A stretch of DNA of 17,883 nucleotides from Galbitalea sp036491035 (GCA_036491035.1 DASXCU010000037.1:1-17883); one strand, 5' to 3'. Shown: positions 1 through 7,749, counted from the first letter of the stretch. Numbers and translations: made by a program. Notes: generated from the letters alone by a model not told the origin.

Positions 1-934
1 GGAGTCGATCGGCTTCCTGCTCTCGATGACCTTCGACACGCGCACCGCTGTCGACCGCTTCTTCGAGGTTCTGGATGCGCCGAACACGATCCAGGATCCG
101 GAGCATCCGAAGACGATCCTCAAGCCAGAGGGACGGCTGAGGTTCACCGGAGTCCACTTCCGCTACGAGGACTCGGCCGCGCAGTACCCGGACCTCATCG
201 ACGGACTCGACCTCACCCTCGAGCCCGGCGAGACGATGGCGCTCGTCGGCCTGACCGGTTCGGGCAAATCGACCGTGACCGCGCTGACCACGCGCCTCTA
301 CGACGTGACTGGTGGATCGATCACGCTCGACGGCGTGGACATCCGGGACCTGACCCGCATCGACCTGCGCCGGCACATCGCCATGGCGTTCGAGGATGCG
401 ACACTGTTCTCGGCGTCGGTTCGCGACAACGTGCTGCTCGGCCGTCCGGAGGCGAGCGAGGCCGACCTCGCGGAGGCTCTCGAGATCGCGCAGTCAGCGT
501 TCGTCTATGACCTGCCCGACGGGCTCGACACCCGGGTCGGCGAGGAGGGGCTCAGCCTGTCCGGCGGTCAACGCCAGCGGCTCGCGCTTGCTCGCGCGGT
601 GGCTGCGAAACCCGAGGTGCTGGTTCTGGATGACCCGCTGTCGGCGCTCGACGTCGACACGGAGGCGCTCGTCGAGGCCGCACTTCGCCGGGTGCTCGCC
701 TCCACGACCGCGCTGATCGTCGCACACCGGCCATCCACCGTCATGCTCGCCGATCGCGTCGCGCTGCTCCAGGGCGGCCGGATCACGGCGGTCGGCAAGC
801 ACTCCGAGCTGCTCGCCTCGAGCGATCATTACCGCTTCGTCATCTCGAGCCTCGAGGACGAAGAGGCACGCGAGGCCATCGAGCGAGAGCGACATGAGAA
901 CGATCGAACCGACAGGGAAGAGGTGAAGAAATGA
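1..934 (+). CDS. ABC exporter half-subunit, ATP-binding part (5' truncated by window edge)
   Basis: This is the C-terminal part of a type IV (ABCB-like) ABC exporter subunit: the frame is open from base 2, so the transmembrane domain lies outside the window. Numbering from the Met at base 26, the nucleotide-binding domain shows Walker A GLTGSGKST (75-83), signature LSGGQ (178-182), Walker B LVLDD (199-203) and the switch His234. Two positions are unusual. The catalytic Glu after Walker B is Asp203, and the Q-loop Gln is Glu123 (in AFEDATLF). These are hallmarks of the degenerate-site partner in heterodimeric exporters such as TM287/288 and BmrCD. The stop overlaps the start of the next gene as ATGA, so the two are translationally coupled and presumably form one inner-membrane exporter. 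Substrate cannot be told from sequence. The family call is very secure; the heterodimer role is a well-supported inference. Confidence 0.93.
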   Translation, partial: ESIGFLLSMTFDTRTAVDRFFEVLDAPNTIQDPEHPKTILKPEGRLRFTGVHFRYEDSAAQYPDLIDGLDLTLEPGETMALVGLTGSGKSTVTALTTRLYDVTGGSITLDGVDIRDLTRIDLRRHIAMAFEDATLFSASVRDNVLLGRPEASEADLAEALEIAQSAFVYDLPDGLDTRVGEEGLSLSGGQRQRLALARAVAAKPEVLVLDDPLSALDVDTEALVEAALRRVLASTTALIVAHRPSTVMLADRVALLQGGRITAVGKHSELLASSDHYRFVISSLEDEEAREAIERERHENDRTDREEVKK

Positions 935-2739
935 GCGTCGCGGGAGTCGAAGGCGAAGAGCGCCAGGACCTCAACAAGGCCGAGGCGCGCCAGCTTCGCC
1001 AGCGTTCGGTACGCCTGCTCGGATCGCTGCTGCGTCCGCTTCGGGGCAAGGTCGCGTGGACCTTCGTCATCGTCGTCATCTCGACGGCGGCACAGGTAGC
1101 GGGCCCGGCGCTGATCGCGTACGGCATCAACAACGGCCTGCCAGCACTCCTGAAGCACTCCGACTGGACACCGCTGACGCTGACCGTCATCGGGTACCTC
1201 ATCACCGCGGTGGTGGGGGCATGGTTGATTTCGTCGTACACGGTGCTGAGCGCACGGATCAGCCAGGCCATCCTGATCGACCTGCGCAAGCGGGTCTTCC
1301 GGCACACCCAGTTGCTGAGCCTCGAGTTCCACGAGACCTACACCTCCGGTCGAATCATCGCGCGCCAGACGAGCGACCTCGACACCATTCGCGAGCTGCT
1401 CGACTCCGGAATCAACCAGCTCGTCCAGGGCATCCTGTACATGGCGTTCATCGCGATCGCGATGTTCGGGCTTGACTGGCTGAGCGGGCTCGTGCTTCTG
1501 GCGTCCCTGGTGCCGCTGTACTTCCTGGGCTACTGGTTCCAGAAGCGGTCGAACAGCCTGTTCCGGCTCACGCGAGTGACGTCGGCCCGGGTCATCGTGC
1601 ACTTCGTTGAGACCATGACGGGTATCCGCGCGGTCAAGGCGTTCCGCAAGGAGAAGCGCAACGAGGACGAGTTCGGCCAGCTGGTCGAGGACTACCGCGC
1701 TGCGAACGGCAAGACCATCCAGCTGTTCGGAATCTTCGACCCCGGGCTGGTGCTGATCGGTAACCTGGCGCTCGCGGCCATCCTGCTCGTCGGCGGCCTG
1801 CGGGTGGCGACCGGTGGTGTCGAGATCGGAACCCTGCTCGCGGTGCTGCTGTACACGCGCCAGTTCTTCGGCCCGGCCGAGGAGATGGCGATGTTCTACA
1901 ACTCGTACCAGTCGGCGTCGTCCGCGCTCGAGAAGATCTCGGGCGTGCTCGAGGAGGAGCCGAGCGTGCCCGATCCGGTGAACCCGGTAGACCTGTGGAA
2001 GGCGCAGGGTCGGGTGACGTTCGACCATGTCGAGTTCGCGTACAACCGCGCGTCCGTCGTGCTGCCCGAGTTCGAGCTCGACATTCCCGCGGGACAGACC
2101 ATTGCTCTGGTTGGATCGACCGGTGCCGGAAAGTCGACCCTGGCGAAGCTCATCTCCCGGTTCTACGACCCGACGAAGGGCGAGGTGGAGCTCGACGGGA
2201 TCGACCTGCGCAAGCTACATCCGAAGGATCTTCGCCGGGCCATCGTGATGGTGACGCAGGAGGCGTACCTGTTCTCCGGAAGCGTGGCCGACAACATCGC
2301 GCTCGGAAAACCGGATGCGTCACGCGACGAGATCGTCGCAGCGGCGAGGGCCGTGGGCGCGCACGAGTTCATCCAGTCGTTGCCGGACGGCTACGACACC
2401 GACGTGAACAAGCGCGGTGGACGCGTCTCAGCCGGTCAGCGCCAGCTTCTCTCGTTTGCGCGGGCATTCATCGCCGACCCGGTCGTGCTGATCCTGGATG
2501 AGGCGACCGCGTCGCTCGACATCCCGAGCGAGCGCCTGGTTCAGGAGGGTCTGCAGACGCTCCTGGCGGACCGGACCGCGATCATCATCGCGCACCGTCT
2601 CTCGACGGTCGCGATCGCCGACCGCGTTCTGGTGATGGAGCACGGGGTGATCGTCGAGGACGGACCGCCGAACGAGCTGATCGCCGGCACCGGCCGTTTC
2701 GCGCAGCTACATGCCGCCTGGCGCGACTCCCTGGTGTAG
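931..2739 (+). CDS. ABC exporter half-subunit (transmembrane plus ATP-binding domains), heterodimer partner
   Basis: This is a full-length 602-residue half-transporter. The membrane domain has hydrophobic segments near residues 43-66, 84-104, 163-200 and 270-312. The nucleotide-binding domain has Walker A GSTGAGKST (395-403), Q-loop Gln443, Walker B VLILDE (519-524) with the normal catalytic Glu524, and switch His555. Its signature motif is VSAGQ (499-503) rather than LSGGQ. That loss complements the Asp203/Glu123 changes of the upstream subunit: all deviations fall in one composite ATP site, while the other site (this subunit's Walker A/B and the partner's LSGGQ) is intact. The ATG at 931 overlaps the upstream stop by 4 bp. 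It probably exports a drug, lipid or peptide in the cytoplasmic membrane; the substrate is unknown. Confidence 0.95.
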   Translation: MSVAGVEGEERQDLNKAEARQLRQRSVRLLGSLLRPLRGKVAWTFVIVVISTAAQVAGPALIAYGINNGLPALLKHSDWTPLTLTVIGYLITAVVGAWLISSYTVLSARISQAILIDLRKRVFRHTQLLSLEFHETYTSGRIIARQTSDLDTIRELLDSGINQLVQGILYMAFIAIAMFGLDWLSGLVLLASLVPLYFLGYWFQKRSNSLFRLTRVTSARVIVHFVETMTGIRAVKAFRKEKRNEDEFGQLVEDYRAANGKTIQLFGIFDPGLVLIGNLALAAILLVGGLRVATGGVEIGTLLAVLLYTRQFFGPAEEMAMFYNSYQSASSALEKISGVLEEEPSVPDPVNPVDLWKAQGRVTFDHVEFAYNRASVVLPEFELDIPAGQTIALVGSTGAGKSTLAKLISRFYDPTKGEVELDGIDLRKLHPKDLRRAIVMVTQEAYLFSGSVADNIALGKPDASRDEIVAAARAVGAHEFIQSLPDGYDTDVNKRGGRVSAGQRQLLSFARAFIADPVVLILDEATASLDIPSERLVQEGLQTLLADRTAIIIAHRLSTVAIADRVLVMEHGVIVEDGPPNELIAGTGRFAQLHAAWRDSLV

Positions 2740-2756
2740 CCGCCCACCCCTTCCCC

Positions 2757-2833
2757 AACAGTTGCGGAGGAGTTCCCCCGCGTGGCGCGTACCCCGGTAC
2801 GTGACACACCGGGATAACTCCTCCGCAAGTGTT
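2757..2833. repeat. 77-nt near-palindromic element between convergent genes
   Basis: The 18-nt outer arms, AACAGTTGCGGAGGAGTT (2757-2774) and AACTCCTCCGCAAGTGTT (2816-2833), match at 17 of 18 pairs. The 41-nt interior is itself folded: GTACC (2789-2793) pairs with GGTAC (2796-2800) around a 2-nt loop, and GTG/CAC plus CCC/GGG blocks continue the stem outward. The whole element can form one long hairpin or cruciform. It lies between the end of the ABC operon and the end of the opposing repair-gene operon, so it could act as a bidirectional terminator. The length and nested symmetry look more like a dispersed REP/MITE-type palindrome. No second copy is present in this window. Confidence 0.8.
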
Positions 2834-2840
2834 GGTTTGT

Positions 2841-3155
2841 TTAGGACGGCGACCATCGCGCTCTCGCCAGGTCGACGCGGAAGACTCCGCTCGCCGACCA
2901 TTTGAGCGGGGTCGACTCCGCACGGTAGTACTCGAGCGCGCGCGACTCGTGGTTCAGTGCGGGATGTCCGCTGGCCCGAACAACGCGCCACCAGGGCAGG
3001 TCGCCGCCGTAGTATGCCATCACCTGGCCGACACCGCGTGCTGCGCGCGAACCGATCGCGGCCGCGACATCCCCGTAGCTCATCGCTCGTCCCTCGGGAA
3101 TCTCCTCGACGACGGCGAGTACGCGAGAAACGAAGTCCTCGCCGGGTTCGGTCAC
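2841..3155 (-). CDS. Alkyltransferase-like protein (ATL), MGMT family without the catalytic cysteine
   Basis: This 104-residue protein is the DNA-binding half of an O6-methylguanine-DNA methyltransferase: SYGDVA (26-31, DNA-binding Tyr27), an Arg-finger-like ARGVGQ (39-44), then PWWRVV (54-59) where the methyltransferase has PCHRV. Trp replaces the alkyl-accepting Cys, so it cannot transfer alkyl groups. ATL proteins are known to bind O6-alkylguanine and hand the lesion to nucleotide excision repair. The length is usual for ATLs. The GTG start at 3155 overlaps the stop of the upstream acetyltransferase as GTGA, making it the last gene of a three-gene chain. Family assignment is strong; the in vivo role is inferred from characterised ATLs. 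Confidence 0.9.
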   Translation of the reverse strand: MTEPGEDFVSRVLAVVEEIPEGRAMSYGDVAAAIGSRAARGVGQVMAYYGGDLPWWRVVRASGHPALNHESRALEYYRAESTPLKWSASGVFRVDLARARWSPS

Positions 3156-3715
3156 GCCGAGGGCTGCTCGCGCCGATGCCCCAGCACGACGTAGTTCTCG
3201 AAGTCGCCGAACTGGGTGAATCCAAGTGACTCGTAGAGCGGGAGCGCCGGCGAGTCCCGCTCGAGCGTCATCAGCGAGACACGGTCTTCGCCGCGTGAGT
3301 CGAGCAGGCGGGTCAGGAGCGCCCGGCCGAGACCCTTGCCGCGCTCCTCTTCCTCGACCGCGAGTTCAGCGATCTCGAAGTGGCCGCCGAGCCACGACTT
3401 TTCGAGGGAGGGATGGATGCGCGCCGCGACGTAATCCGTCCAGTACTGGCCGTGCTCGCCGATGTAGCCGTAGCAGAACCCGACCAGCTTGCCGGCGGCG
3501 TTTCGGGCGACCGTCATCCCGAATCCGTCACGCTTGAGGTGGCGCGGGAAGATGTCGGTCTCGAACGCCTTGATGCCGCGCTCGTTGGTCTCCCAGTGCG
3601 ACGTTGAGAAGGCGGTGCGATAGCTGGTCAGGATCTCGCCCGCGAGCGCTTCCGCCTCGTCGGGCCCGAGAAGCTCGATCGTGCAGGTGCTGCTGGGGGA
3701 ACCGGTGTCGCTCAC
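3152..3715 (-). CDS. GNAT family N-acetyltransferase
   Basis: This 187-residue single-domain GNAT acetyltransferase has the acetyl-CoA pyrophosphate-binding motif A at about 116-134, with R-G-K-G-L-G at 125-130 following the beta-strand IAELAVEEE. The C-terminal ALPLYESLGF (157-166) is the usual motif B helix and turn carrying a Tyr161 suited to act as general acid. The substrate is not evident; it would be a small amine or a protein N-terminus or lysine. The GTG start (3715) overlaps the stop of the preceding GNAT gene by 4 bp, and its own stop overlaps the start of the ATL gene by 4 bp, so all three are probably made from one mRNA. Nothing ties the acetyltransferase to DNA repair beyond this linkage. 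Confidence 0.88.
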   Translation of the reverse strand: MSDTGSPSSTCTIELLGPDEAEALAGEILTSYRTAFSTSHWETNERGIKAFETDIFPRHLKRDGFGMTVARNAAGKLVGFCYGYIGEHGQYWTDYVAARIHPSLEKSWLGGHFEIAELAVEEEERGKGLGRALLTRLLDSRGEDRVSLMTLERDSPALPLYESLGFTQFGDFENYVVLGHRREQPSA

Positions 3716-4176
3716 AGTTCAAGTGCTCCAATGTTCTCGCCGTACTGTGTCTGGCCGATGACGACGAATCCGATGTGCAGGAAGAAGTTCTCGGGGCCGT
3801 CCTCGCCCGGCTCCCAGATGACGTAGAGGCGGTCGAAGCCGCGACTGCGTGCCTCGTCGGCGAGGGCGTGGGCGGCGAACTTTCCGACGCCGAGACCCTG
3901 GGCGGACGCGGCGACATTGACGCGCCAGATGCAGCTGCGGAACTCGACCTGCTGCGCATCCGGGTCGAAGTTTCCGCGGATGAATCCCACGACCTCGTCC
4001 TCGCCGCTGCCGTTGTCGATGACCACGCGCGGCCACGAGGTGGCCGGGTTGATGTACGCGTCAGCGATCGCGTACGAGGTCGGTGTGACGAACTGCTCCT
4101 GGCCGCGTCGCAGCGTGAGTCCGTTCGCCGCGACGATCGTCTTGGCCGAAAGTTCTTCCAGTCGCAGGGTGCCCAT
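3712..4176 (-). CDS. GNAT family N-acetyltransferase, BltD/spermidine-acetyltransferase-like
   Basis: This is a 154-residue GNAT protein when started at the ATG at 4176. The N-terminal pattern (LRRGQEQFVTP, 22-32; AIADAYINP, 36-44; SWPRVVID, 47-54; VVGFIRG, 62-68) resembles the Bacillus BltD/polyamine acetyltransferase subfamily as I remember it. Motif A is QGLGVG (93-98), the expected Q-x-x-G-x-G. The frame stays open to a GTG at 4230, but the ATG at 4176 is preferred because a TACCCT -10 hexamer lies exactly 6 nt upstream of it, giving a leaderless transcript, and the family's conserved region begins here. It is the first gene of the GNAT-GNAT-ATL operon. The polyamine substrate is only suggested. 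Confidence 0.87.
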   Translation of the reverse strand: MGTLRLEELSAKTIVAANGLTLRRGQEQFVTPTSYAIADAYINPATSWPRVVIDNGSGEDEVVGFIRGNFDPDAQQVEFRSCIWRVNVAASAQGLGVGKFAAHALADEARSRGFDRLYVIWEPGEDGPENFFLHIGFVVIGQTQYGENIGALEL

Positions 4177-4182
4177 GCACTC

Positions 4183-4188
4183 AGGGTA
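4183..4188 (-). promoter_or_regulatory. -10 hexamer of a leaderless promoter for the GNAT-GNAT-ATL operon
   Basis: Read on the minus strand, TACCCT is followed by six nucleotides and then the ATG at 4176. TANNNT ending about 6 nt before a start codon is the typical arrangement for leaderless actinobacterial mRNAs, and no Shine-Dalgarno sequence is seen. No convincing -35 box is visible. Confidence 0.55.
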
Positions 4189-4215
4189 ACCGTTGATTGT
4201 TTCGGCCCGTATTTC

Positions 4216-4230
4216 GTGAAATCGATTCAC
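4216..4230. promoter_or_regulatory. Short palindrome between divergent GNAT and alcohol dehydrogenase genes
   Basis: GTGAAATCGATTCAC contains the perfect 8-bp palindrome AATCGATT flanked by near-symmetric GTG/CAC. It sits centrally in the 92-bp divergent intergenic region, about 40 bp from either start codon, where an operator would be expected. It is short and could be chance. Confidence 0.3.
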
Positions 4231-4268
4231 TTGGGTTCACCGGCCCGGATGCGAGAGAAGATAGCTGA

Positions 4269-5384
4269 GTGATGATCACGGGCGCCGTTCTGGAGCAGAC
4301 CGGTCGCGATCGTCCGTTCGCCGGTTCCCGGCCGATCACGGTTTCTGAGCTGGAGCTCGATGCACCCGGTCCCGGCGAACTGCTGGTTCGGATCGAGGCC
4401 GCGGGCGTGTGCCACTCCGATCTCTCCGTGGTCGACGGCAGCCGGATGCGCCCCGTCCCCATGCTGCTCGGTCACGAGGCCGCGGGGATCGTGGAGCAGC
4501 TCGGCGACGGCGCTGCGGGGTCAGGGAAGTCGCGGCTCTCGGTCGGCGACCGCGTCGTCCTGACATTCCTTCCGCGCTGCGGGCACTGTGCGGCATGCGC
4601 CACTCACGGCCGACTGCCCTGCGAGGTCGGGACCGCGGCCAACAATGCGGGCACTCTCGTGGGCGGCGGTATTCGCCTCTCGCGCGGCGGCGAGCCGGTT
4701 CATCACCACCTCGGCGTCTCCGCGTTCGCCACCCACGCCGTCCTCAATCGAACCTCTGTTGTTCGGGTCGACAGCGATGTGCCGGCCGACGTCGCGGCCG
4801 TTCTCGGTTGCGCCGTCCTGACTGGCGGGGGAGCGGTGCTCAACGCGGGACGCCCCGCACTCGGGGAGACGGTGATGGTCGTCGGGCTCGGTGGTGTCGG
4901 GATGGCGGCGCTGCTGACCGCGATCGCGGCCGGACATCCGGTGGTCGGCGTCGACGCGGTTCCCGAAAAACTCGAGCGAGCGCTTGCTCTCGGCGCGAGC
5001 GAGGTGTTCACGCCGGACGAACTCCTCGAGTCCCGCGTCACCGCGTCCGTCGTCGTCGAGGCAGCCGGTAACCCGCGAGCGTTCGAGACCGCCGTTGCCG
5101 GGACCTCGGCAGGGGGCACAACGGTATCGGTCGGACTGCCTTCGCCCACCGCGATGGCGAGCATCTCGCCACTCGGCCTGGTCGCCCAGGCGAAGTCGAT
5201 CGTCGGCAGCTATCTCGGTTCGGCGGTGCCGAAGCGCGACATCCCGCGCTACGTCGAACTGTGGCGTGCGGGCCGGCTTCCGGTCGAGGAGCTGATCTCG
5301 TCCCGCATCCCTCTGGATCGCATTAACGAGGCGATGGACGAGCTGGCCGGTGGCCACGCGATCCGTCAGGTCATCGAGTTCTGA
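4269..5384 (+). CDS. Zinc-dependent medium-chain alcohol dehydrogenase
   Basis: This cytosolic NAD(P)-dependent alcohol/aldehyde oxidoreductase of the MDR superfamily has 371 residues. Catalytic zinc ligands are Cys48 (VCHSD), His69-Glu70 (GHE) and Cys181. The structural zinc lobe is intact with Cys104, Cys107, Cys110 and Cys118 in the C-x2-C-x2-C-x7-C spacing. The Rossmann motif GLGGVG (206-211) is followed by Asp229 at the end of the second strand, which favours NAD over NADP. The pattern resembles the class III/AdhC-type group, but the class-specific substrate is not certain. The start may be GTG 4269 or ATG 4272, both served by GAGAGAAG at 4253-4260. The next operon starts 83 bp downstream on the same strand, separated by a TetR-type operator and its own promoter, so co-regulation with it is possible but not required. 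Confidence 0.93.
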   Translation: MMITGAVLEQTGRDRPFAGSRPITVSELELDAPGPGELLVRIEAAGVCHSDLSVVDGSRMRPVPMLLGHEAAGIVEQLGDGAAGSGKSRLSVGDRVVLTFLPRCGHCAACATHGRLPCEVGTAANNAGTLVGGGIRLSRGGEPVHHHLGVSAFATHAVLNRTSVVRVDSDVPADVAAVLGCAVLTGGGAVLNAGRPALGETVMVVGLGGVGMAALLTAIAAGHPVVGVDAVPEKLERALALGASEVFTPDELLESRVTASVVVEAAGNPRAFETAVAGTSAGGTTVSVGLPSPTAMASISPLGLVAQAKSIVGSYLGSAVPKRDIPRYVELWRAGRLPVEELISSRIPLDRINEAMDELAGGHAIRQVIEF

Positions 5385-5398
5385 ACCACCGCGCAAAC

Positions 5399-5416
5399 AT
5401 ACCGGCTGGTCGGTAT
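5399..5416. promoter_or_regulatory. TetR-type 18-bp operator in the promoter of the acyl-CoA operon
   Basis: ATACCGGCTGGTCGGTAT has perfect 6-bp arms (ATACCG/CGGTAT) and differs by two bases from the ideal palindrome ATACCGACCGGTCGGTAT. Its right end overlaps TATTAT (5414-5419), a good -10 hexamer, so a bound dimer would block RNA polymerase. A related site lies at 14815-14832, next to the TetR gene cluster. Confidence 0.72.
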
Positions 5417-5419
5417 TAT
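5414..5419 (+). promoter_or_regulatory. Candidate -10 box for the acyl-CoA operon
   Basis: TATTAT lies 48 bp before the ATG at 5468 and overlaps the palindromic operator. The expected -35 position (about 5391-5396, GCGCAA) is a poor match to TTGACA, as is common in high-GC actinobacteria. Confidence 0.45.
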
Positions 5420-5467
5420 CGAGAGGGCGGTACTCGCGCCTTCATCCCAACGGCAACGGAGCCATCC

Positions 5468-6544
5468 ATGACGTCGACGCAGTCATCGCCCGACGCGGCG
5501 CCGCGGGCGCTTCCCGGGCTCGACGTTCGCCGCCTGCAGGACTGGCTGCTCATCAACCAACCGGAGCTCGTCGGCGCCGTTCCGCTCAGTGCGAGCCTGA
5601 TCGCCGGCGGGCGGAGCAACCTCACCTACGCCGTGCGCGGCGCCGCTGAGCCGCTCGTGCTGCGGCGCCCACCGCTCGGCCACGTGCAGACGACCGCCCA
5701 CGACATGGCCCGGGAGTTCCGCGTCATCTCCGCACTTCGTGGCAGCCGGGTGCCGGTGCCGCGGGCGGTGCGCTACGTCGACGATCCCACCGCCGGCGTC
5801 GATGCCCCGTTCTACCTGATGGAGCGCGTCAAGGGACGCCCGCTCGTCACCCGTGATCTAAACGCTCCATACACACCCTCCCAGTTGCGCGAGCTGAGTC
5901 TTGACCTCGCCCGCACGCTGGCCCACCTGCACTCCATTCCGCCCGACAGCGTCGGCCTCGGCGATTTCGGTCGGCCGGAGGGATTCCTCGTTCGACAGGT
6001 CGAGCGCTGGGGAAAGCAGTACGACGGTTCGCGCAACCGCGAACTGCCCGAGTTGGATGCACTGCAGCAGGAGCTGCACGCGAACATCCCGGAGACACGT
6101 CGATCGTCGATCCTGCATGGCGACTATCGGCTGGACAACGCGCTCGTCCGGGACATCGCTGGTACTCCGCAACTAAGCGCGATCCTCGACTGGGAGATGG
6201 CGACGCTGGGCGACTCGCTCACCGACCTCGGCCTGCTCGGCCTCTACTGGAACATCAACTCGATGGACAGCGAGCTGCGCGGCGCCGTACCGAGCGCGGT
6301 TGATCTCGCGGTCGGCTACCCGACGTTCGAGGAGCTGGTCGACGAATACGCCGACACCGCCGGTGTCACGGTGCCGGAGTTGCCCTGGTACCTGGGCCTC
6401 GCGGCGTTCAAGCTCGCGGTCATTCTTGAGGGCATCCACTATCGCTTCCAGGCCGGACAAACCGTCGGCCCGGGCTTCGACCAGATCGGACGACTCGTCG
6501 TCCCGCTCGCGCGCGCGGGTCGCGCATACCTAGCGGAGGCGTGA
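5468..6544 (+). CDS. APH-fold phosphotransferase, ACAD10/ACAD11 kinase-domain type (LvaA-like)
   Basis: This 358-residue protein has the aminoglycoside phosphotransferase/choline kinase fold. The catalytic loop is HGDYRLDN (217-224; Asp219 the likely base, Asn224 a metal ligand) and the metal-binding segment is ILDWEMATLGDSLTDLG (239-255; Asp241). The N-terminal GGRSNLTY (47-54) and LVLRRPP (63-69) are typical of the subgroup fused to acyl-CoA dehydrogenase in ACAD11. In that group, and in LvaA of Pseudomonas levulinate catabolism, the substrate is a 4-hydroxyacyl-CoA rather than an antibiotic. The gene is first in an operon, with SD ACGGAG 6 nt before the ATG, and its stop lies just before the ATG of the dehydrogenase gene. 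The fold is certain; the substrate class is inferred from the subgroup and the neighbour. Confidence 0.92.
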   Translation: MTSTQSSPDAAPRALPGLDVRRLQDWLLINQPELVGAVPLSASLIAGGRSNLTYAVRGAAEPLVLRRPPLGHVQTTAHDMAREFRVISALRGSRVPVPRAVRYVDDPTAGVDAPFYLMERVKGRPLVTRDLNAPYTPSQLRELSLDLARTLAHLHSIPPDSVGLGDFGRPEGFLVRQVERWGKQYDGSRNRELPELDALQQELHANIPETRRSSILHGDYRLDNALVRDIAGTPQLSAILDWEMATLGDSLTDLGLLGLYWNINSMDSELRGAVPSAVDLAVGYPTFEELVDEYADTAGVTVPELPWYLGLAAFKLAVILEGIHYRFQAGQTVGPGFDQIGRLVVPLARAGRAYLAEA

Positions 6545-6546
6545 GC

Positions 6547-7749
6547 ATGGACTTCGGATTCGATGACACCACGACCGACCTGCTCGCAAAGCTGCAGGCG
6601 TTCATGGACGAGCGCGTGTATCCGGCCGAGCCGGTGCTCGAGGAGCAGCTCGCCGCCAACCCGGACAGCTGGGCGCCACAGCCGATCGTCGAGGAGTTGA
6701 AGGCAGAGGCCCGAAAGCGGGGGCTGTGGAACCTGTTCCTGCCGGGCGAGGATGGAGCCGGTCTGACCAATCTCCAGTACGCGCCGCTCTGCGAACTCCT
6801 CGGACGCAGCCCGAAGCTCGGGCCCGCCGCGACGAACTGCGCCGCCCCCGACACCGGCAACATGGAGCTACTGTCGGCGTTTGGCACCAACGCACAGAAG
6901 GACGAGTGGCTCGCGCCCCTGCTCGCCGGCACCATCCGCTCGTCGTTTTCGATGACCGAACCGGACGTCGCGTCCTCGGATGCGACGAACATCGAGACCC
7001 GCATTGAGCGCGACGGCGACGACTACGTGATCACGGGTCGCAAGTGGTGGTCCACGGGAGCGATGAATCCCGGGGCCGCCCTGTTCATCGTCATGGGCAA
7101 GACCGATCCGACGGCGGAACGGCATCGCCAGCAGACCATGGTGCTCGTGCCGCGGGACACCCCGGGGCTCACCGTCGTGCGCCCGCTCACCGTCTTCGGC
7201 TATAACGATCGCGACCACGGTGGGCACGCGGAGGTGCGGTTCGATGGCGTGCGCGTGCCCGGAACCAACGTGCTCGGCGGCGAGGGTGAAGGCTTCGCGA
7301 TGGCGCAGGCGCGGCTCGGACCCGGTCGAATCCACCACTGCATGCGCCTGCTCGGGATGGCCGAGCGTTCCCTCGACCTCGGACGCGAGCGCGCGAACGC
7401 CCGCGTCGCGTTCGGGGGCCCGCTCGCCGACCAGGGCGTCATCCGTGAGTGGTTCGCCGAGGCGCGCACGGAGATCGAGGCGAATCGGCTGCTCGTTCTG
7501 AAGACGGCGTGGCTCATGGATACACTCGGCAACCGGGCCGCCCACGCCGAGATCCAGTCGATCAAGATTGCGCTGCCGCGGATGGCGGAGCGCATCCTGG
7601 ATCGGATGATGCAGCTGTTCGGCGCTGGAGGAATGTCGCAGGACTTCCTGCTGGCGGAGTTTGCCGCGGGTGCACGAGCGCTGCGTCTCGCCGACGGGCC
7701 GGACGAGGTCCATCTGAATTCGCTCGGTCGCGCCGAGCTGAAGAAATAG
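6547..7749 (+). CDS. Acyl-CoA dehydrogenase, ACAD10/ACAD11 type (LvaC-like)
   Basis: This 400-residue flavoprotein uses FAD to act on acyl-CoA. The ATG at 6547 is preferred because GGAGG (6535-6539) is 7 nt upstream; the GTG at 6541 would be only 1 nt away but would overlap the kinase stop as GTGA. From ATG 6547, recognisable segments are FSMTEPDVASSDATN (134-148, FAD/substrate loop), ITGRKWWSTGA (162-172), GPGRIHHCMRLLG (258-270), LFGAGGMSQD (357-366) and ADGPDEVH (382-389). Asp383 sits where medium-chain acyl-CoA dehydrogenase has its catalytic Glu, a substitution I recall as shared by the ACAD10/11 subgroup. In that subgroup the enzyme works with the adjacent kinase to turn phosphorylated 4-hydroxyacyl-CoA into an enoyl-CoA. 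In animals the two domains are fused; here they are separate adjacent genes. Confidence 0.94.
   Translation: MDFGFDDTTTDLLAKLQAFMDERVYPAEPVLEEQLAANPDSWAPQPIVEELKAEARKRGLWNLFLPGEDGAGLTNLQYAPLCELLGRSPKLGPAATNCAAPDTGNMELLSAFGTNAQKDEWLAPLLAGTIRSSFSMTEPDVASSDATNIETRIERDGDDYVITGRKWWSTGAMNPGAALFIVMGKTDPTAERHRQQTMVLVPRDTPGLTVVRPLTVFGYNDRDHGGHAEVRFDGVRVPGTNVLGGEGEGFAMAQARLGPGRIHHCMRLLGMAERSLDLGRERANARVAFGGPLADQGVIREWFAEARTEIEANRLLVLKTAWLMDTLGNRAAHAEIQSIKIALPRMAERILDRMMQLFGAGGMSQDFLLAEFAAGARALRLADGPDEVHLNSLGRAELKK

Noticed and set aside
829..2028. Long minus-strand open frame opposite the ABC genes (399 codons)
   Set aside because: Low-complexity Arg/Gln/Asp-rich translation with no motif, fully opposite a conserved transporter gene.
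2841..3155. Functional O6-methylguanine methyltransferase
   Set aside because: The acceptor Cys is replaced by Trp (PWWRV), so it can bind but not repair alkyl groups.
5468..6544. Aminoglycoside resistance enzyme
   Set aside because: The APH fold alone does not mean resistance; the subgroup motifs and adjacent ACAD10/11-type gene point to acyl-CoA chemistry.
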